Shown: positions 53,445-62,283 of the stretch, in pieces
Position numbering within the stretch: position 1 is the first letter of the stretch
Layout: each line of letters begins with the position of its first letter
Source: Roseomonas sp.
GTDB taxonomy: Bacteria > Pseudomonadota > Alphaproteobacteria > Acetobacterales > Acetobacteraceae
Assembly (NCBI GenBank): GCA_031180725.1
Contig: JAPSLO010000001.1
Coordinates: 558,001-622,000 of the forward strand
DNA length: 64,000 bases
Direction: 5' to 3'
The notes under the pieces: generated by a model
Database searches by the model: none
The model's input: only the letters and a program-made list of their open reading frames with translations
Told to the model about the DNA's origin: nothing
Made by a program: the position numbers and the translations under genes

Positions 53445-55667
53445 ATGAGCCGTGCCTTCGACCAGGCGCTCAGCATGACTGAGATGGCGGCGCGGCAGGC
53501 GGAAGCGCTGCGGCCGCGGCCACCGCGCCTGCCTTCGCTGACACCCTTCCTCGGCCGCAACCCGCTGGCGCTGTGGCACGACACGGTGGAGTACGCGACG
53601 GATGCCACGCAGCGCGCCATCCTGTTCTGGGACACGATGCGCCGCGCCGGGAACACCTTCGTCGAACACGAGAAGGAAGGCTGCCCGCCGGTGCTGGTCT
53701 TCGAGTGGGAGATGCTGGTGGACGGCCGCACGCTGCCGCGCCGCTGCAACTACGCGCTGGTGCGCATCAAGCCGCCGGCCGGCACCCGCGCCACCGATCC
53801 GAAGATGCGCCCCTTCATCATCATCGACCCGCGCGCGGGACACGGTGCGGGAATCGGCGGCTTCAAGTCGGATAGCCAGGTGGGCGTCGCGCTGCGCCGC
53901 GGCCATCCCGTGTATTTCGTCATCTTCTTCCGCGACCCGGAGCCCGGCCAGACCATTCTCGACATCACCGAGGCGGAGCGCGTCTTCCTGCGCAAGGTGC
54001 ATGAACTGCACCCGGATGCGCCGAAGCCCGTGGTGATCGGCAACTGCCAGGGCGGGTGGGCGGTGATGATGCTCGGCGCCTCCGACCCCGAGCTGATGGG
54101 CCCGCTGGTGCTGAACGGCGCGCCGCTGTCCTACTGGGCGGGCGAGAAGGGCCGGAACCCGATGCGCTACATGGGCGGGCTGGCCGGCGGATCCTGGCCG
54201 GCCGCGCTGCTCGCCGACCTTGGCAACGGCAAGTTCGACGGCGCCAACCTGGTGCTGAATTTTGAGGCGCTGTCGCCCGGCAACACCTGGTTCCGCAAAT
54301 ACTGGAACCTGTATGAGAAGGCAGACTTCGAGCCCGAGCGCTTCCTGGAATTCGAGCGCTGGTGGGGCGGCTACTTCCTGATGAACCGGGAGGAGATCCG
54401 CTGGATCGTCGAGAACCTGTTCATCGGCGACCGCTTCGCGCGAGGCGAGATCAGCGCCGGCCCCAACCGCAATGGCGCCACCTTCAACATGCGCGCTATC
54501 AAGTCGCCGATCATCGTCTTCGCCTCAGCCGGCGACAACATCACTCCGCCCGGCCAGGCCCTGCGCTGGATTGCCGACGTCTATCGTGACGAGAAGGAGA
54601 TCCGCCGCCTCGGCCAGACCATCGTTTATATGGTGCATGACGAAATCGGGCATCTGGGCATCTTCGTCAGCGGCAAGGTGGCGAACAGGGAACACACCGA
54701 GATCGCCAATACGCTGGAGATGATCGAGGCCGTGGCGCCGGGCCTCTACGAGATGCGCATCACGGATACCGAGGGCAGCGGTGTGAACACCGGCTTCCAG
54801 GTGGAGCTGGTGGGCCGCACCATCGCCGATATCCGCGCCATCTCCGGCGAAGCGGAGAACGAGGCTTTCCCCGCGGTAGCGAAGGTCTCCGCCGCCAATC
54901 AGACGCTCTACGACCTGTTCGTCAGCCCGGCGATCCGGCAGATGACGACGGAACAGGTTGCCGAGCTGCGCCGGCAACTGCATCCGCTGCGCGCGCGGCG
55001 CTACCTGGTGTCCGACCAGAACCCGGCCATGGCCCCCGTGGCCGCCGCCGCCGAACGGGTGCGCGCGATGCGCGCCCCGGCTGCACCGGACAACCCCTGG
55101 CTGGCGCTGGAACGGAGCTGGGGCGAGAGCGTGGAATCCGTGATCGATTCCTGGCGCGACTGGCGCGACGCCTGGACCGAGGCATCGTTCCACGCGGTCT
55201 ATGGCTCACTGGCTGCCTTCGGCCTGGCCGGCGTGACGGCTGAGGAAGAAGCTGCGCAGACCGCCGATGCGCTGGCCGACGCGGCCGCGCTGCGCGCCGC
55301 CTTGGATCGCGTGGCGGAAGGCGGTTACGCGGAGGCCGTCATCCGTATGATGATCCTGCTGGCGCGGGCCCGCGGCGGCGTCCGCCGGTCCCGCCTGGCG
55401 CGCAGCCAGGCGGTGCTGACGGGCGAGGCGCCCTTCGCCGAGATGACCAGCGCCGCTCGTCAGGCGCTGATCCGCGAACAGACGCTGATCGTGGAACTGG
55501 CACCGGAAGAAGCCCTGCAGGCGCTGCTGCAATTGCTGCCAGCCGAGGCAGACCGCCGCCGGGCCCTGAGGACGGTGGAAGACGTGGCAGGCCCCGACGA
55601 GGAACTTGGCGAGCCCGCCCTCGCCATGTTGCAACGGATCCGTGCGGTGCTGGGCCGGGCGGCGTAG
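53445..55667 (+). CDS. DUF3141 protein with a PHA-synthase-like triad
   Basis: A 740-residue protein starting at ATG 53445 (MSRAFDQAL); longer starts are possible. The family is DUF3141. Residues 50-420 form an alpha/beta-hydrolase fold with a Cys nucleophile in GNCQGGW (Cys201), Asp364 in ASAGDNITPP and His403 in DEIGHLGIF; the Cys-Asp-His set is that of PHA synthases (PhaC). The second half (450-740) is helical and unlike PhaC. It may make or bind hydroxyacyl chains; no function is established. Confidence 0.8.
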   Translation: MSRAFDQALSMTEMAARQAEALRPRPPRLPSLTPFLGRNPLALWHDTVEYATDATQRAILFWDTMRRAGNTFVEHEKEGCPPVLVFEWEMLVDGRTLPRRCNYALVRIKPPAGTRATDPKMRPFIIIDPRAGHGAGIGGFKSDSQVGVALRRGHPVYFVIFFRDPEPGQTILDITEAERVFLRKVHELHPDAPKPVVIGNCQGGWAVMMLGASDPELMGPLVLNGAPLSYWAGEKGRNPMRYMGGLAGGSWPAALLADLGNGKFDGANLVLNFEALSPGNTWFRKYWNLYEKADFEPERFLEFERWWGGYFLMNREEIRWIVENLFIGDRFARGEISAGPNRNGATFNMRAIKSPIIVFASAGDNITPPGQALRWIADVYRDEKEIRRLGQTIVYMVHDEIGHLGIFVSGKVANREHTEIANTLEMIEAVAPGLYEMRITDTEGSGVNTGFQVELVGRTIADIRAISGEAENEAFPAVAKVSAANQTLYDLFVSPAIRQMTTEQVAELRRQLHPLRARRYLVSDQNPAMAPVAAAAERVRAMRAPAAPDNPWLALERSWGESVESVIDSWRDWRDAWTEASFHAVYGSLAAFGLAGVTAEEEAAQTADALADAAALRAALDRVAEGGYAEAVIRMMILLARARGGVRRSRLARSQAVLTGEAPFAEMTSAARQALIREQTLIVELAPEEALQALLQLLPAEADRRRALRTVEDVAGPDEELGEPALAMLQRIRAVLGRAA

Positions 55668-55734
55668 GTTTCCGGGGGCTCCGCCCTCGGACCTCAGCCG
55701 GGAGCGGTGTCCACCCGGACCCCGCCATCAGTTG

Positions 55735-55840
55735 GGCGGAGAGGGAGGGGCACCGGACGCCCGCCTGGCCCGGCGGGAGCACGCTGCCCCTCCCTCTCCG
55801 CCCCAAAACTCATGGGGTCCAGGAGGCCACTGCCTCCTGG
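55735..55840. terminator. Convergent-gene terminator, nested hairpins
   Basis: A perfect 18-bp inverted repeat (GGCGGAGAGGGAGGGGCA, 55735-55752, with its complement at 55785-55802) encloses a smaller CCCGCC/GGCGGG pair. It is followed by a 9-bp hairpin CCAGGAGGC-CACT-GCCTCCTGG (55819-55840). Lies between the convergent DUF3141 and methyltransferase genes. Confidence 0.8.
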
Positions 55841-55873
55841 CTGGGGGCCAGGAAGCGAAGCCCCTGGGAAGCC

Positions 55874-56650
55874 CTATGCCGTCCGGCCTCGCACCGCATT
55901 GGCCCGCGCGGTTACGGCGAAGGGGCCGGATGGTGCGCCCAGGCGCCGGTGAACGGCGTTGCGGAGCGCCTGGGCCTTGGCGCTGTCCAGTTTCGGGGCG
56001 GCCGCGCGCATCGAGGCGCCGAGGCGCGCAACCTCCCAGTATTCGTCGAAGCTGGCGAAGTGGCGCTGTACCGCGATCTCGCGCATTTCCACATCGCGCA
56101 GCCCGGCGGCCTGCCACAGCCGGGCCATCTCCTCGCGGCGCGAGGCTTCGGGACGTGGCGGGTGGCCGGGCGCCAGGCCCATGGCGGCCTGTTCGGCCCA
56201 GACGGCAGCGATGGGGAAGCCTTCGCCCGGGATGTCCCAGGCATAGGCGGCCACCAGCCCGCCCGGGCGCACCACGCGGGCCATTTCCGCCACGCCGCGC
56301 GCAGGATCGGGCAGGAAGAAGATCACCAGCGCCATGACGGCCGCATCGAGTGACCCATCGGCGAAGGGCAGGGCAAGCGCATCGCCCTGCTGGAAGCGCG
56401 CCGCCGCGACGCCGGGGCGCGCCCGGGCATAGGCAAGCTGGCCTTCCGAGGGGTCCAGCCCCTCGACCAGCGCCGGCGCGGTGCGGGTGCATATCAGCTC
56501 GGTGAAGGCGCCGTTGCCGCAGCCGATATCGGCCCAGGCAAGACCCTTCGCCGGCGCCAGCCAGTCCAGGAAGACCTCTCCGGCGAGGCGGCTCCAGACG
56601 CCCATGAAGCGCTCATAGGCGGCGCCGTCCTCGAACTGGGTCTGGCTCAT
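55874..56650 (-). CDS. SAM-dependent methyltransferase
   Basis: A 258-residue class I methyltransferase: ADIGCGNGAFTELI (motif I), VEGLDPSEGQLAYARA, GDALALPFADGSLDAAVMALVIFF and ARVVRPGGLVAAYAWD. Its start overlaps the mscL stop, so the two are co-transcribed. Substrate unknown. Confidence 0.88.
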   Translation of the reverse strand: MSQTQFEDGAAYERFMGVWSRLAGEVFLDWLAPAKGLAWADIGCGNGAFTELICTRTAPALVEGLDPSEGQLAYARARPGVAAARFQQGDALALPFADGSLDAAVMALVIFFLPDPARGVAEMARVVRPGGLVAAYAWDIPGEGFPIAAVWAEQAAMGLAPGHPPRPEASRREEMARLWQAAGLRDVEMREIAVQRHFASFDEYWEVARLGASMRAAAPKLDSAKAQALRNAVHRRLGAPSGPFAVTARANAVRGRTA

Positions 56651-57123
56651 GGACGCTGGACAGGTGTCGGTTGCGGTGCGACGGCGGGGCGCTTGCGCAG
56701 TTCGTCGCGGATCTCAGTCAGCAGCGCATCGGTGGTGCTGGGGCCCTTCTTCGCTTCCTCACGCAGGCGGAGGCGCGCCAGCAGGCGCAGCAGCCAGAAG
56801 ATCGCCAGGGCGACGATCAGGAACTTGATGATCGCATTGATGAAGGTGCCGATCGCCAGCACCGCCGCGCCGGCTTCGCGCGTGGCGGCCAGCGAGGCGC
56901 GGCGTTCGCCCGAGAGCACGATGAAGATGTTGGAGAAGTCGATGCCGCCCACCAGCAGACCGATCACCGGGTTGATCAGATCCTCGACCAGACTGCTGAC
57001 GATGCCCGTGAACGCCGCGCCGATCACGATGCCGACGGCAAGGTCCACGACACTGCCGCGCATGATGAAGGCCTTGAACTCCTGCAGCCAAGCGGGCTGA
57101 TGCAGCGGGATCCGCGGTGGCAT
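56647..57123 (-). CDS. mscL: Large-conductance mechanosensitive channel
   Basis: A 158-residue inner-membrane channel that opens under osmotic downshock. Seen are the N-terminal amphipathic helix and first membrane helix (FKAFIMRGSVVDLAVGIVIGAAFTGIVSSLVEDLI with the gating GVIIG-type glycine face), the periplasmic loop, the second helix (GTFINAIIKFLIVALAIFWLLRLL) and a C-terminal charged bundle (TEIRDELRKR). Length slightly above E. coli MscL (136). Confidence 0.93.
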   Translation of the reverse strand: MPPRIPLHQPAWLQEFKAFIMRGSVVDLAVGIVIGAAFTGIVSSLVEDLINPVIGLLVGGIDFSNIFIVLSGERRASLAATREAGAAVLAIGTFINAIIKFLIVALAIFWLLRLLARLRLREEAKKGPSTTDALLTEIRDELRKRPAVAPQPTPVQRP

Positions 57124-57145
57124 CGGTCTTTGTCCTCCTACGCGC

Positions 57146-58462
57146 TCATGCGGCCTCCACGCCGCACCAGAGGGCGATCAGCGCCGCGACAACCGCGACG
57201 CCGCGCCGGTAGTCGGCCTCATCCACCCATTCGTCGCGGCCGCCATTCTGTGTCAGGTCACCGCAGAGCGGGCCGAGGCCGACGCAGGGAATGCCCGACT
57301 GCACCATCGGGTTGCGGATGTCGGAGGAAGTGTGCAGCGGGTAGATTTCCGGCATATGACCGGTGCCGAGCCGCACCGCTTCGGCCGTCGCGTGCCACAG
57401 CGGATGGTCCGGCGGCACTTCGGCCCCGGTAACGCCGGAGAGGAAGAGCACCTCCGGCGGGTTGTCGCGCAGGAAGCCGTCCGCGGCCGGGGCCTCGCGT
57501 AGCGCCGCCTCGACCTCGGCCCGCACCGCGGAAAGTCTTTCCCCTGGTGGGAAGGAGAGGGCGCAGGAGATCTGCACGGCCGGCGCCACGCGGCTGGCAC
57601 GGCCATCGCCCAGCGTGCGGATGTCGCCCACCAGCAGGTTGGTGCTGCGGCCGATTGCTGCCTGCAGCGCAGGATGCCGGACACGGTTGCCGCGCTGCGC
57701 ATCCAGCCGGCGCAGCGCCGCCAGCACCAGCATTGCCTTGTCCACCGGGTTCACCGCGACATGGGCGAAGGCGGCATGGTCCGGCTCGTTGGTAGCGGGC
57801 AACCGGCCTTTGACGGTGATGCGGAAGGTGAGCTGGCCGGAGGCAAGCGCCTTCACTTCCCGCATGCCGGCGCCGGATTCGGCAGGATGCAGGTAGACCG
57901 CCGCATCCGCCGAGACGCCGCCATGCAGCAGCGCGTGTACGCCACGCGCATGCCGCTTCGATGGCGTGCTGGCCAGGATGACATCGCCCTTCGGCTTCAG
58001 CCCGGCCGCGCGCAGCAGGCGGAGCGCCTGCACCATGGTCGCCACCCCGGCCAGGTCGTCCGCCACGCCCCAGCCATGGATGCGGCCGCCCTCGATCGCG
58101 CCGGCGAAGGGGGCGTGCCGCCAGCCATGGTCCTTGCGGAAGGGCTCGCCATCCGGATGGGCGAAGAAGATCACGCTGCGGCCGCCGCCGGTGCCGGGCA
58201 GGCGGGCCAGGATGGCCTCCCTCTCCTCCGCCGCCATGGCGGCCTCGGCGGCGAATTCCTCCTTCAGCGGGACCTCGGCGGGGCGGTAGCGCCGGCGTTC
58301 CACTTGGCAGCCGAGCAGTCCGGCTTCCTCCGCCACGCGGGCCTGCACCGCGGCTTCGCCTTCAGCCTGGAGGCGGATCAGGCCTTGCAGGAAGGCGGCC
58401 GCCCCGGCGCCGGTGGCCGCCGCGGCCTGATCCAGCCTCGCCGCAATCTCGGCGCCTTCCAT
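57146..58462 (-). CDS. M20-family amidohydrolase/peptidase, catalytic Glu pair not conserved
   Basis: A 438-residue enzyme; ATG 58462 with GGAG 8 bases upstream is preferred to GTG 58471. The family is shown by FFAHPDGEPFRKD, GWGVADDLAGVATMVQAL and the C-terminal HTSSDIRNPMVQSGIPCVGLGPL...GGRDEWV. Where M20 enzymes have the catalytic Glu-Glu, this one has STPSKRHARG, so the catalytic base is not evident. It may have shifted chemistry or be inactive. It follows the cupin gene in a leftward run. Confidence 0.8.
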   Translation of the reverse strand: MEGAEIAARLDQAAAATGAGAAAFLQGLIRLQAEGEAAVQARVAEEAGLLGCQVERRRYRPAEVPLKEEFAAEAAMAAEEREAILARLPGTGGGRSVIFFAHPDGEPFRKDHGWRHAPFAGAIEGGRIHGWGVADDLAGVATMVQALRLLRAAGLKPKGDVILASTPSKRHARGVHALLHGGVSADAAVYLHPAESGAGMREVKALASGQLTFRITVKGRLPATNEPDHAAFAHVAVNPVDKAMLVLAALRRLDAQRGNRVRHPALQAAIGRSTNLLVGDIRTLGDGRASRVAPAVQISCALSFPPGERLSAVRAEVEAALREAPAADGFLRDNPPEVLFLSGVTGAEVPPDHPLWHATAEAVRLGTGHMPEIYPLHTSSDIRNPMVQSGIPCVGLGPLCGDLTQNGGRDEWVDEADYRRGVAVVAALIALWCGVEAA

Positions 58463-58540
58463 GTCTGCCACTCCAAGATGCCGGCTGCGATGGTCCGGCG
58501 ACAGGGGCGGGGCGTCAACGGCGGGGTGCGGCGCGCCCGC

Positions 58541-59038
58541 TCAGACGCCGCCGTTCCGGTGGATCGGATCGATCCAGAGCACCTGTTCCGGCTTCTCCAC
58601 CGGTTCGATGTCCAGGTTCACCACCACCGCTTCATTGTCGCTGCGCACCAGCACGCATTCCAGCGTTTCGTCGCTACTGGCATTGATCTCCTGGTGGGGG
58701 ACGAAGGGCGGGACGTAGATGAAGTCGCCCGGGCCGGCCTCGGCCACGAATTCCAGCTTCTCGCCCCAGCGCATGCGGGCGCGGCCCTTCACCACATAAA
58801 TCACGCTTTCCAGCTCGCCATGGTGATGCGCGCCGGTCTTCGCATCGGGGTGGATATGCACGGTGCCGGCCCAGATCTTCTGCGCGCCGACGCGGGCGGC
58901 GTTGATGGCGGCGGCGCGGTTCATGCCGGGGGTCTGGGCGGTGTTGGTATCCAGGCTGTTGCCCGGGATCACGCGGACGCCGGTGTGCTTCCAGCCGTCT
59001 TCCGGGATGCTGTGGTGGTCGTGACCGTCATGCGGCAT
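58541..59038 (-). CDS. Cupin-domain protein
   Basis: A 165-residue single cupin with GAHHHGELESVIYVVKGRARMRW and GDFIYVPPFVPHQEIN, giving three His and one Glu as metal ligands. The N-terminus MPHDGHDHH is His-rich. Gene order Bug-TPP enzyme-cupin-M20 on one strand suggests a catabolic operon in which the cupin may be a dioxygenase or isomerase; reaction unknown. Confidence 0.85.
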   Translation of the reverse strand: MPHDGHDHHSIPEDGWKHTGVRVIPGNSLDTNTAQTPGMNRAAAINAARVGAQKIWAGTVHIHPDAKTGAHHHGELESVIYVVKGRARMRWGEKLEFVAEAGPGDFIYVPPFVPHQEINASSDETLECVLVRSDNEAVVVNLDIEPVEKPEQVLWIDPIHRNGGV

Positions 59039-59101
59039 GGCGTGCCTCCTGCGTCTTCTTCCGGGAGTTGGGACCGGGACGGCGCAGGAGGCAAGGGGCG
59101 T

Positions 59102-60790
59102 TCAATACTCGCAGACGACGTTCAGCAGCGCCTGGCGCCTTTCCTCTGTCACCACGGCGATGGCGCGGCGCAGCGCCGCGGGCAGTTCGGCCGGGTCCGC
59201 CACGCGTTCGCCATAGCCGCCGCTGGCTTCGGCCAGCTTCTCGAAGGCGGGGGCGGGTTTCAGGTCAGCCAGCAGCTCGCCGCCGGTCTTCGTCGCGGCG
59301 CCGTCGCGGTACATCTCCAGGGTGGAGTTGCGCACCGCGCCATACATGCCGTTGTTGAAGATGATCACCAGCAACGGCAGCCCGTGCGCTTCCGACACCC
59401 AGTGGCAGCAGGTGGGATTGTTGAAAACATAGGCACCGTCGCCGAGCGTCGCGACGACCAGCTTCTCCGGCGCGGCCAGCTTGGCGCCGAGCGCCGCGCC
59501 AAAGCCCCAGCCGAGGCCGCCCGCGGTGCTCTGCCCGTAGAAGGTGCCGTGCTTCGTGCGCGGGCAATGCGTCTGCCGCAGCGGGTATTCGTTGACGATG
59601 ATGGCCTCGTCATCCAGCGCCTCGTTCAGGCAGTGGCTGATCCATTCGGGCGTGATCGGGCCCGGGGGCGGCGTGGCGACGCTGGCCTTCCAGGTCGCCC
59701 GCTGCCGGGCGGAGAGCGCCCCGTAATGCTCCGCGCGCCGCGCCAGCGCCGGCATTCCTTCCGGCAGCAATGGCGCCAGCACGGCGGAGAGCGCGGCGAG
59801 CGCCGCAGCGGGCGTGGCGGTAATGGCGAGATCCATCGGGAAGCTGCGCATCGGATAGCGGGCGAAGAGCGGGTCCTCGCCGATATGGACCACGCGGCAG
59901 CCGGTGGGCGGCGCCTGCAGATGCGGAATCCAGGGCACGTCGGTGTCCAGCACGAGGACGCAATCGGCCTCGGCCAGCAGCGGCCCCGGCTCGTAGCCCA
60001 GATGCATCGGGTGGTCGGCCGGCAGGTTCACGAAACGCGGCCAGAAGGTGATGACCGGCACACTGAAGCGCGTGGCGAAGGCGGTCAGCGCCTCGAAGCC
60101 TTCGCGCGTGCGGCCAGCGGCGGAAGTGATGATCAGCGGGCGTTCCGCCGCGGCCAGCATCCGCGCGGCCTGCTCGATGGAGTCCGGATCGGGCAAGGGC
60201 GCGGCGGGGCGCGGAGGTGGCGCCTCGCGCACCGTGGTGCTGCCGGCATCGGCAGCCAGCGTGTCGCGCGGCAGCGTGGCGTAGACCGGACCGCGGGGCG
60301 AGGCCATGGCGACCGAGAGGGCGCGCGTCACCAGGTCCGCCGCCTGTTCGGGCTGGCGCAGTTCGCCATCCCATTTCACCGCCTCGCGCACCATGCCGGC
60401 CTGGTCGAACATCTCCTGCGCCCAGTGGATGTGGCGCGTGCGGGCGCCGTGCCGGCCCTTCTCGGCATAAGGCGTGCGGCCGGCCAGCACGAAGACGGGC
60501 GTGTGGTCGCGATTGGCGTTCAGCAGTCCGTTCAGCGTGTTCGCGGTGCCGACATTCACATGTACCATCACCGCCTGCGGCTGGCCCGTGATCATCGTCA
60601 CGCCATGCGCCATGGCGACCGCGGCATTCTCGTGCGGGACCGTCATGGGGCGGGGCAGGCGGGTATTGCTGCCTTCCAGCCTCGAGAAGGCCTCCACGAT
60701 CGGCGGGAAATCGGTGCCGCCATTGGCGAAGAAGTATTCGACGCCGGAAGCGCCGAGCTGGCGCAGGAAGATCTCGGCCGCTGAGGACAT
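59102..60790 (-). CDS. Thiamine-diphosphate-dependent enzyme (acetolactate synthase-like)
   Basis: A 562-residue enzyme of the ThDP family: activating Glu in VPHENAAVAMA, Gln/His-rich loop RTRHIHWAQEMFDQAG, and the ThDP-Mg motif GDGAYVFNNPTCCHWVSEAHGLPLLVIIFNNGMYG. Three-domain layout with a central DHS-like domain (ADCVLVLDTDVPW). It lacks the exact features of true AHAS, so a decarboxylase or ligase on a 2-oxo acid is likely. Overlaps the Bug gene upstream (ATGA). Confidence 0.88.
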   Translation of the reverse strand: MSSAAEIFLRQLGASGVEYFFANGGTDFPPIVEAFSRLEGSNTRLPRPMTVPHENAAVAMAHGVTMITGQPQAVMVHVNVGTANTLNGLLNANRDHTPVFVLAGRTPYAEKGRHGARTRHIHWAQEMFDQAGMVREAVKWDGELRQPEQAADLVTRALSVAMASPRGPVYATLPRDTLAADAGSTTVREAPPPRPAAPLPDPDSIEQAARMLAAAERPLIITSAAGRTREGFEALTAFATRFSVPVITFWPRFVNLPADHPMHLGYEPGPLLAEADCVLVLDTDVPWIPHLQAPPTGCRVVHIGEDPLFARYPMRSFPMDLAITATPAAALAALSAVLAPLLPEGMPALARRAEHYGALSARQRATWKASVATPPPGPITPEWISHCLNEALDDEAIIVNEYPLRQTHCPRTKHGTFYGQSTAGGLGWGFGAALGAKLAAPEKLVVATLGDGAYVFNNPTCCHWVSEAHGLPLLVIIFNNGMYGAVRNSTLEMYRDGAATKTGGELLADLKPAPAFEKLAEASGGYGERVADPAELPAALRRAIAVVTEERRQALLNVVCEY

Positions 60791-61752
60791 CAGTTCACCG
60801 TGGCTCCGGACAGGGCGATGGCGTCGCGCATGATGGGGGTCAGCCGCTGGATGGACGCGGCCATCTCCTGCGGCGTGCTGCAGATGGGATCGGCGCCGAT
60901 GCGCAGCAGCGATTGCCGCACGCCGTCATCGGCGCAAGCGCCGCGCATGATGGTGGCGAGGCGGTCGCGGATGGCCGTGGGCAGGCCGGAGGGGGCGGCC
61001 AGACCGTTCCAGGTGGTGACCTCGAAGCCGGGATAGCCCTGTTCAGCGACAGTCGGGATCCCGGGCAGGGTCGGGCTGCGGGCGGCACCGGTGACGGCCA
61101 GCAGGCGGATGGTGCCGGCCTGCTGCGCCGCCGCCATGTCCAGCGCATTGCCCAGATGCACTCGGATGCGCCCGCCCATCATGTCCTGCATGGCGGCCGG
61201 GCCGCTGCGGTAGGGCACGTGTTCCATGCGCAGGTCGAGCCGCTTCAGCAGGTATTCCATGCCCAGATGGCTGAGCCCGCCAGTGCCGCCCGAGGCATAG
61301 TGAAGCTCCCCGGGCCGCGCCGCGACATAACTTCGGAACTCCTCCAGCGTGGTGGGGCCGAGACTGGTGGAGACGGCCAGCACCAGCGGGTTGCCCGCGG
61401 TGATGGCGATGGGGGTGAACTCCTTGTGCGGGTCGAAGGACAGGCGCTGCATCAGCGGCAGCACCACAACATGCGATGCGCTGGCATGCAGCAGCGTGTA
61501 GCCATCGGCCGGACTGCGCAGCACCGCTTCCATGCCGATGGCACCATTGCCGCCTGGCCGGTTGTCGGCGATCACCGGCACGCCGAGATGGCGGGAGAGC
61601 CAATCCGCGCCGATGCGCCCGATGCTGTCGCTGATGCCGCCGGCAGCGAAGGGGATGATGAGGCGGATGGGCCGTTCCGGCCAGCTTTGCGCCGAAGCCG
61701 GCGCGGCGAGGAGGCCCAGCGGAAGCAGGCCGAGCAGCAGGCGACGCAGCAT
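60790..61752 (-). CDS. Bug-family tricarboxylate transporter binding protein
   Basis: A 320-residue periplasmic protein starting at ATG 61752 with signal MLRRLLLGLLPLGLLAAPASAQ. Bug motifs: RPIRLIIPFAAGGISDSIGRIGADW, VIADNRPGGNGAIGMEAVL, DGYTLLHA, MEHVPYRSGPAAMQDMMGGR, PTVAEQGYPGFEVTTWNGL. First gene of the run Bug-TPP enzyme-cupin-M20, so its ligand may be the substrate of that pathway. Confidence 0.92.
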   Translation of the reverse strand: MLRRLLLGLLPLGLLAAPASAQSWPERPIRLIIPFAAGGISDSIGRIGADWLSRHLGVPVIADNRPGGNGAIGMEAVLRSPADGYTLLHASASHVVVLPLMQRLSFDPHKEFTPIAITAGNPLVLAVSTSLGPTTLEEFRSYVAARPGELHYASGGTGGLSHLGMEYLLKRLDLRMEHVPYRSGPAAMQDMMGGRIRVHLGNALDMAAAQQAGTIRLLAVTGAARSPTLPGIPTVAEQGYPGFEVTTWNGLAAPSGLPTAIRDRLATIMRGACADDGVRQSLLRIGADPICSTPQEMAASIQRLTPIMRDAIALSGATVN

Positions 61753-62086
61753 GGACGTGGCAACCTCCCGGCGCGCGGCGGCACGCACGCTTCGTGGACA
61801 CGACCGCCGTTTTCTCCCTTGTACGGCAAGCTTGCGTCGCAACGGCACGCAGCGCAACCCGGTGGGGCTCCGACAGTGTTGCTGAGCGCCGTCGACATAC
61901 TCGGCGCGGCTTCCAGGGCGATCGGCCGCTCCGTCTCGGCTGCCGCCGGCCGTCCGACCGCTCCGCGCGAACTCACGAGCGCTTTGCGGCTTGGCAGAAC
62001 GGCGCGGGCTAGAAACGCCGAAGATGCGCAGGCCTGTGAGGGCGAGGGTCCAGCGCGTCCGAGCGATGGTTTGGTTCTGGGAACAC
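61753..62086. other. Gap between Bug gene and tRNA
   Basis: About 330 bases without a supported gene. It should hold the promoter for the leftward Bug operon. The frames in it have no ribosome site and no family resemblance. Confidence 0.5.
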
Positions 62087-62177
62087 TGGCGGATGGGGTG
62101 GGATTCGAACCCACGAGACGCTTGTGACGTCTACACACTTTCCAGGCGTGCGCCTTCGACCACTCGGCCACCCATCC
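62087..62177 (-). tRNA. tRNA-Ser(GGA)
   Basis: On the minus strand the sequence begins GGATGGGTGGCCGAGTGGTC (acceptor and D-arm), has CTGGAAA as anticodon loop (anticodon GGA), a long class II variable arm, the T-arm with GTTCGAATC and acceptor CCCATCC, discriminator G and encoded CCA (62087-62089). All stems pair. It reads UCC and UCU serine codons. Confidence 0.97.
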
Positions 62178-62283
62178 AGCGCAGGTCGCGGGTTCTAGCC
62201 AGCCGGGCGGCGGCGTGCAACCCCGGCTGGACCGCGCTCGGCAGCCAGCGGAAATTGTCGCGGAATCGAATAGGGCCGCCTGG

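Noticed and set aside
57674-60784. 1036-residue plus-strand frame
   Set aside because: Antisense to the M20, cupin and ThDP genes, which all have clear family motifs.
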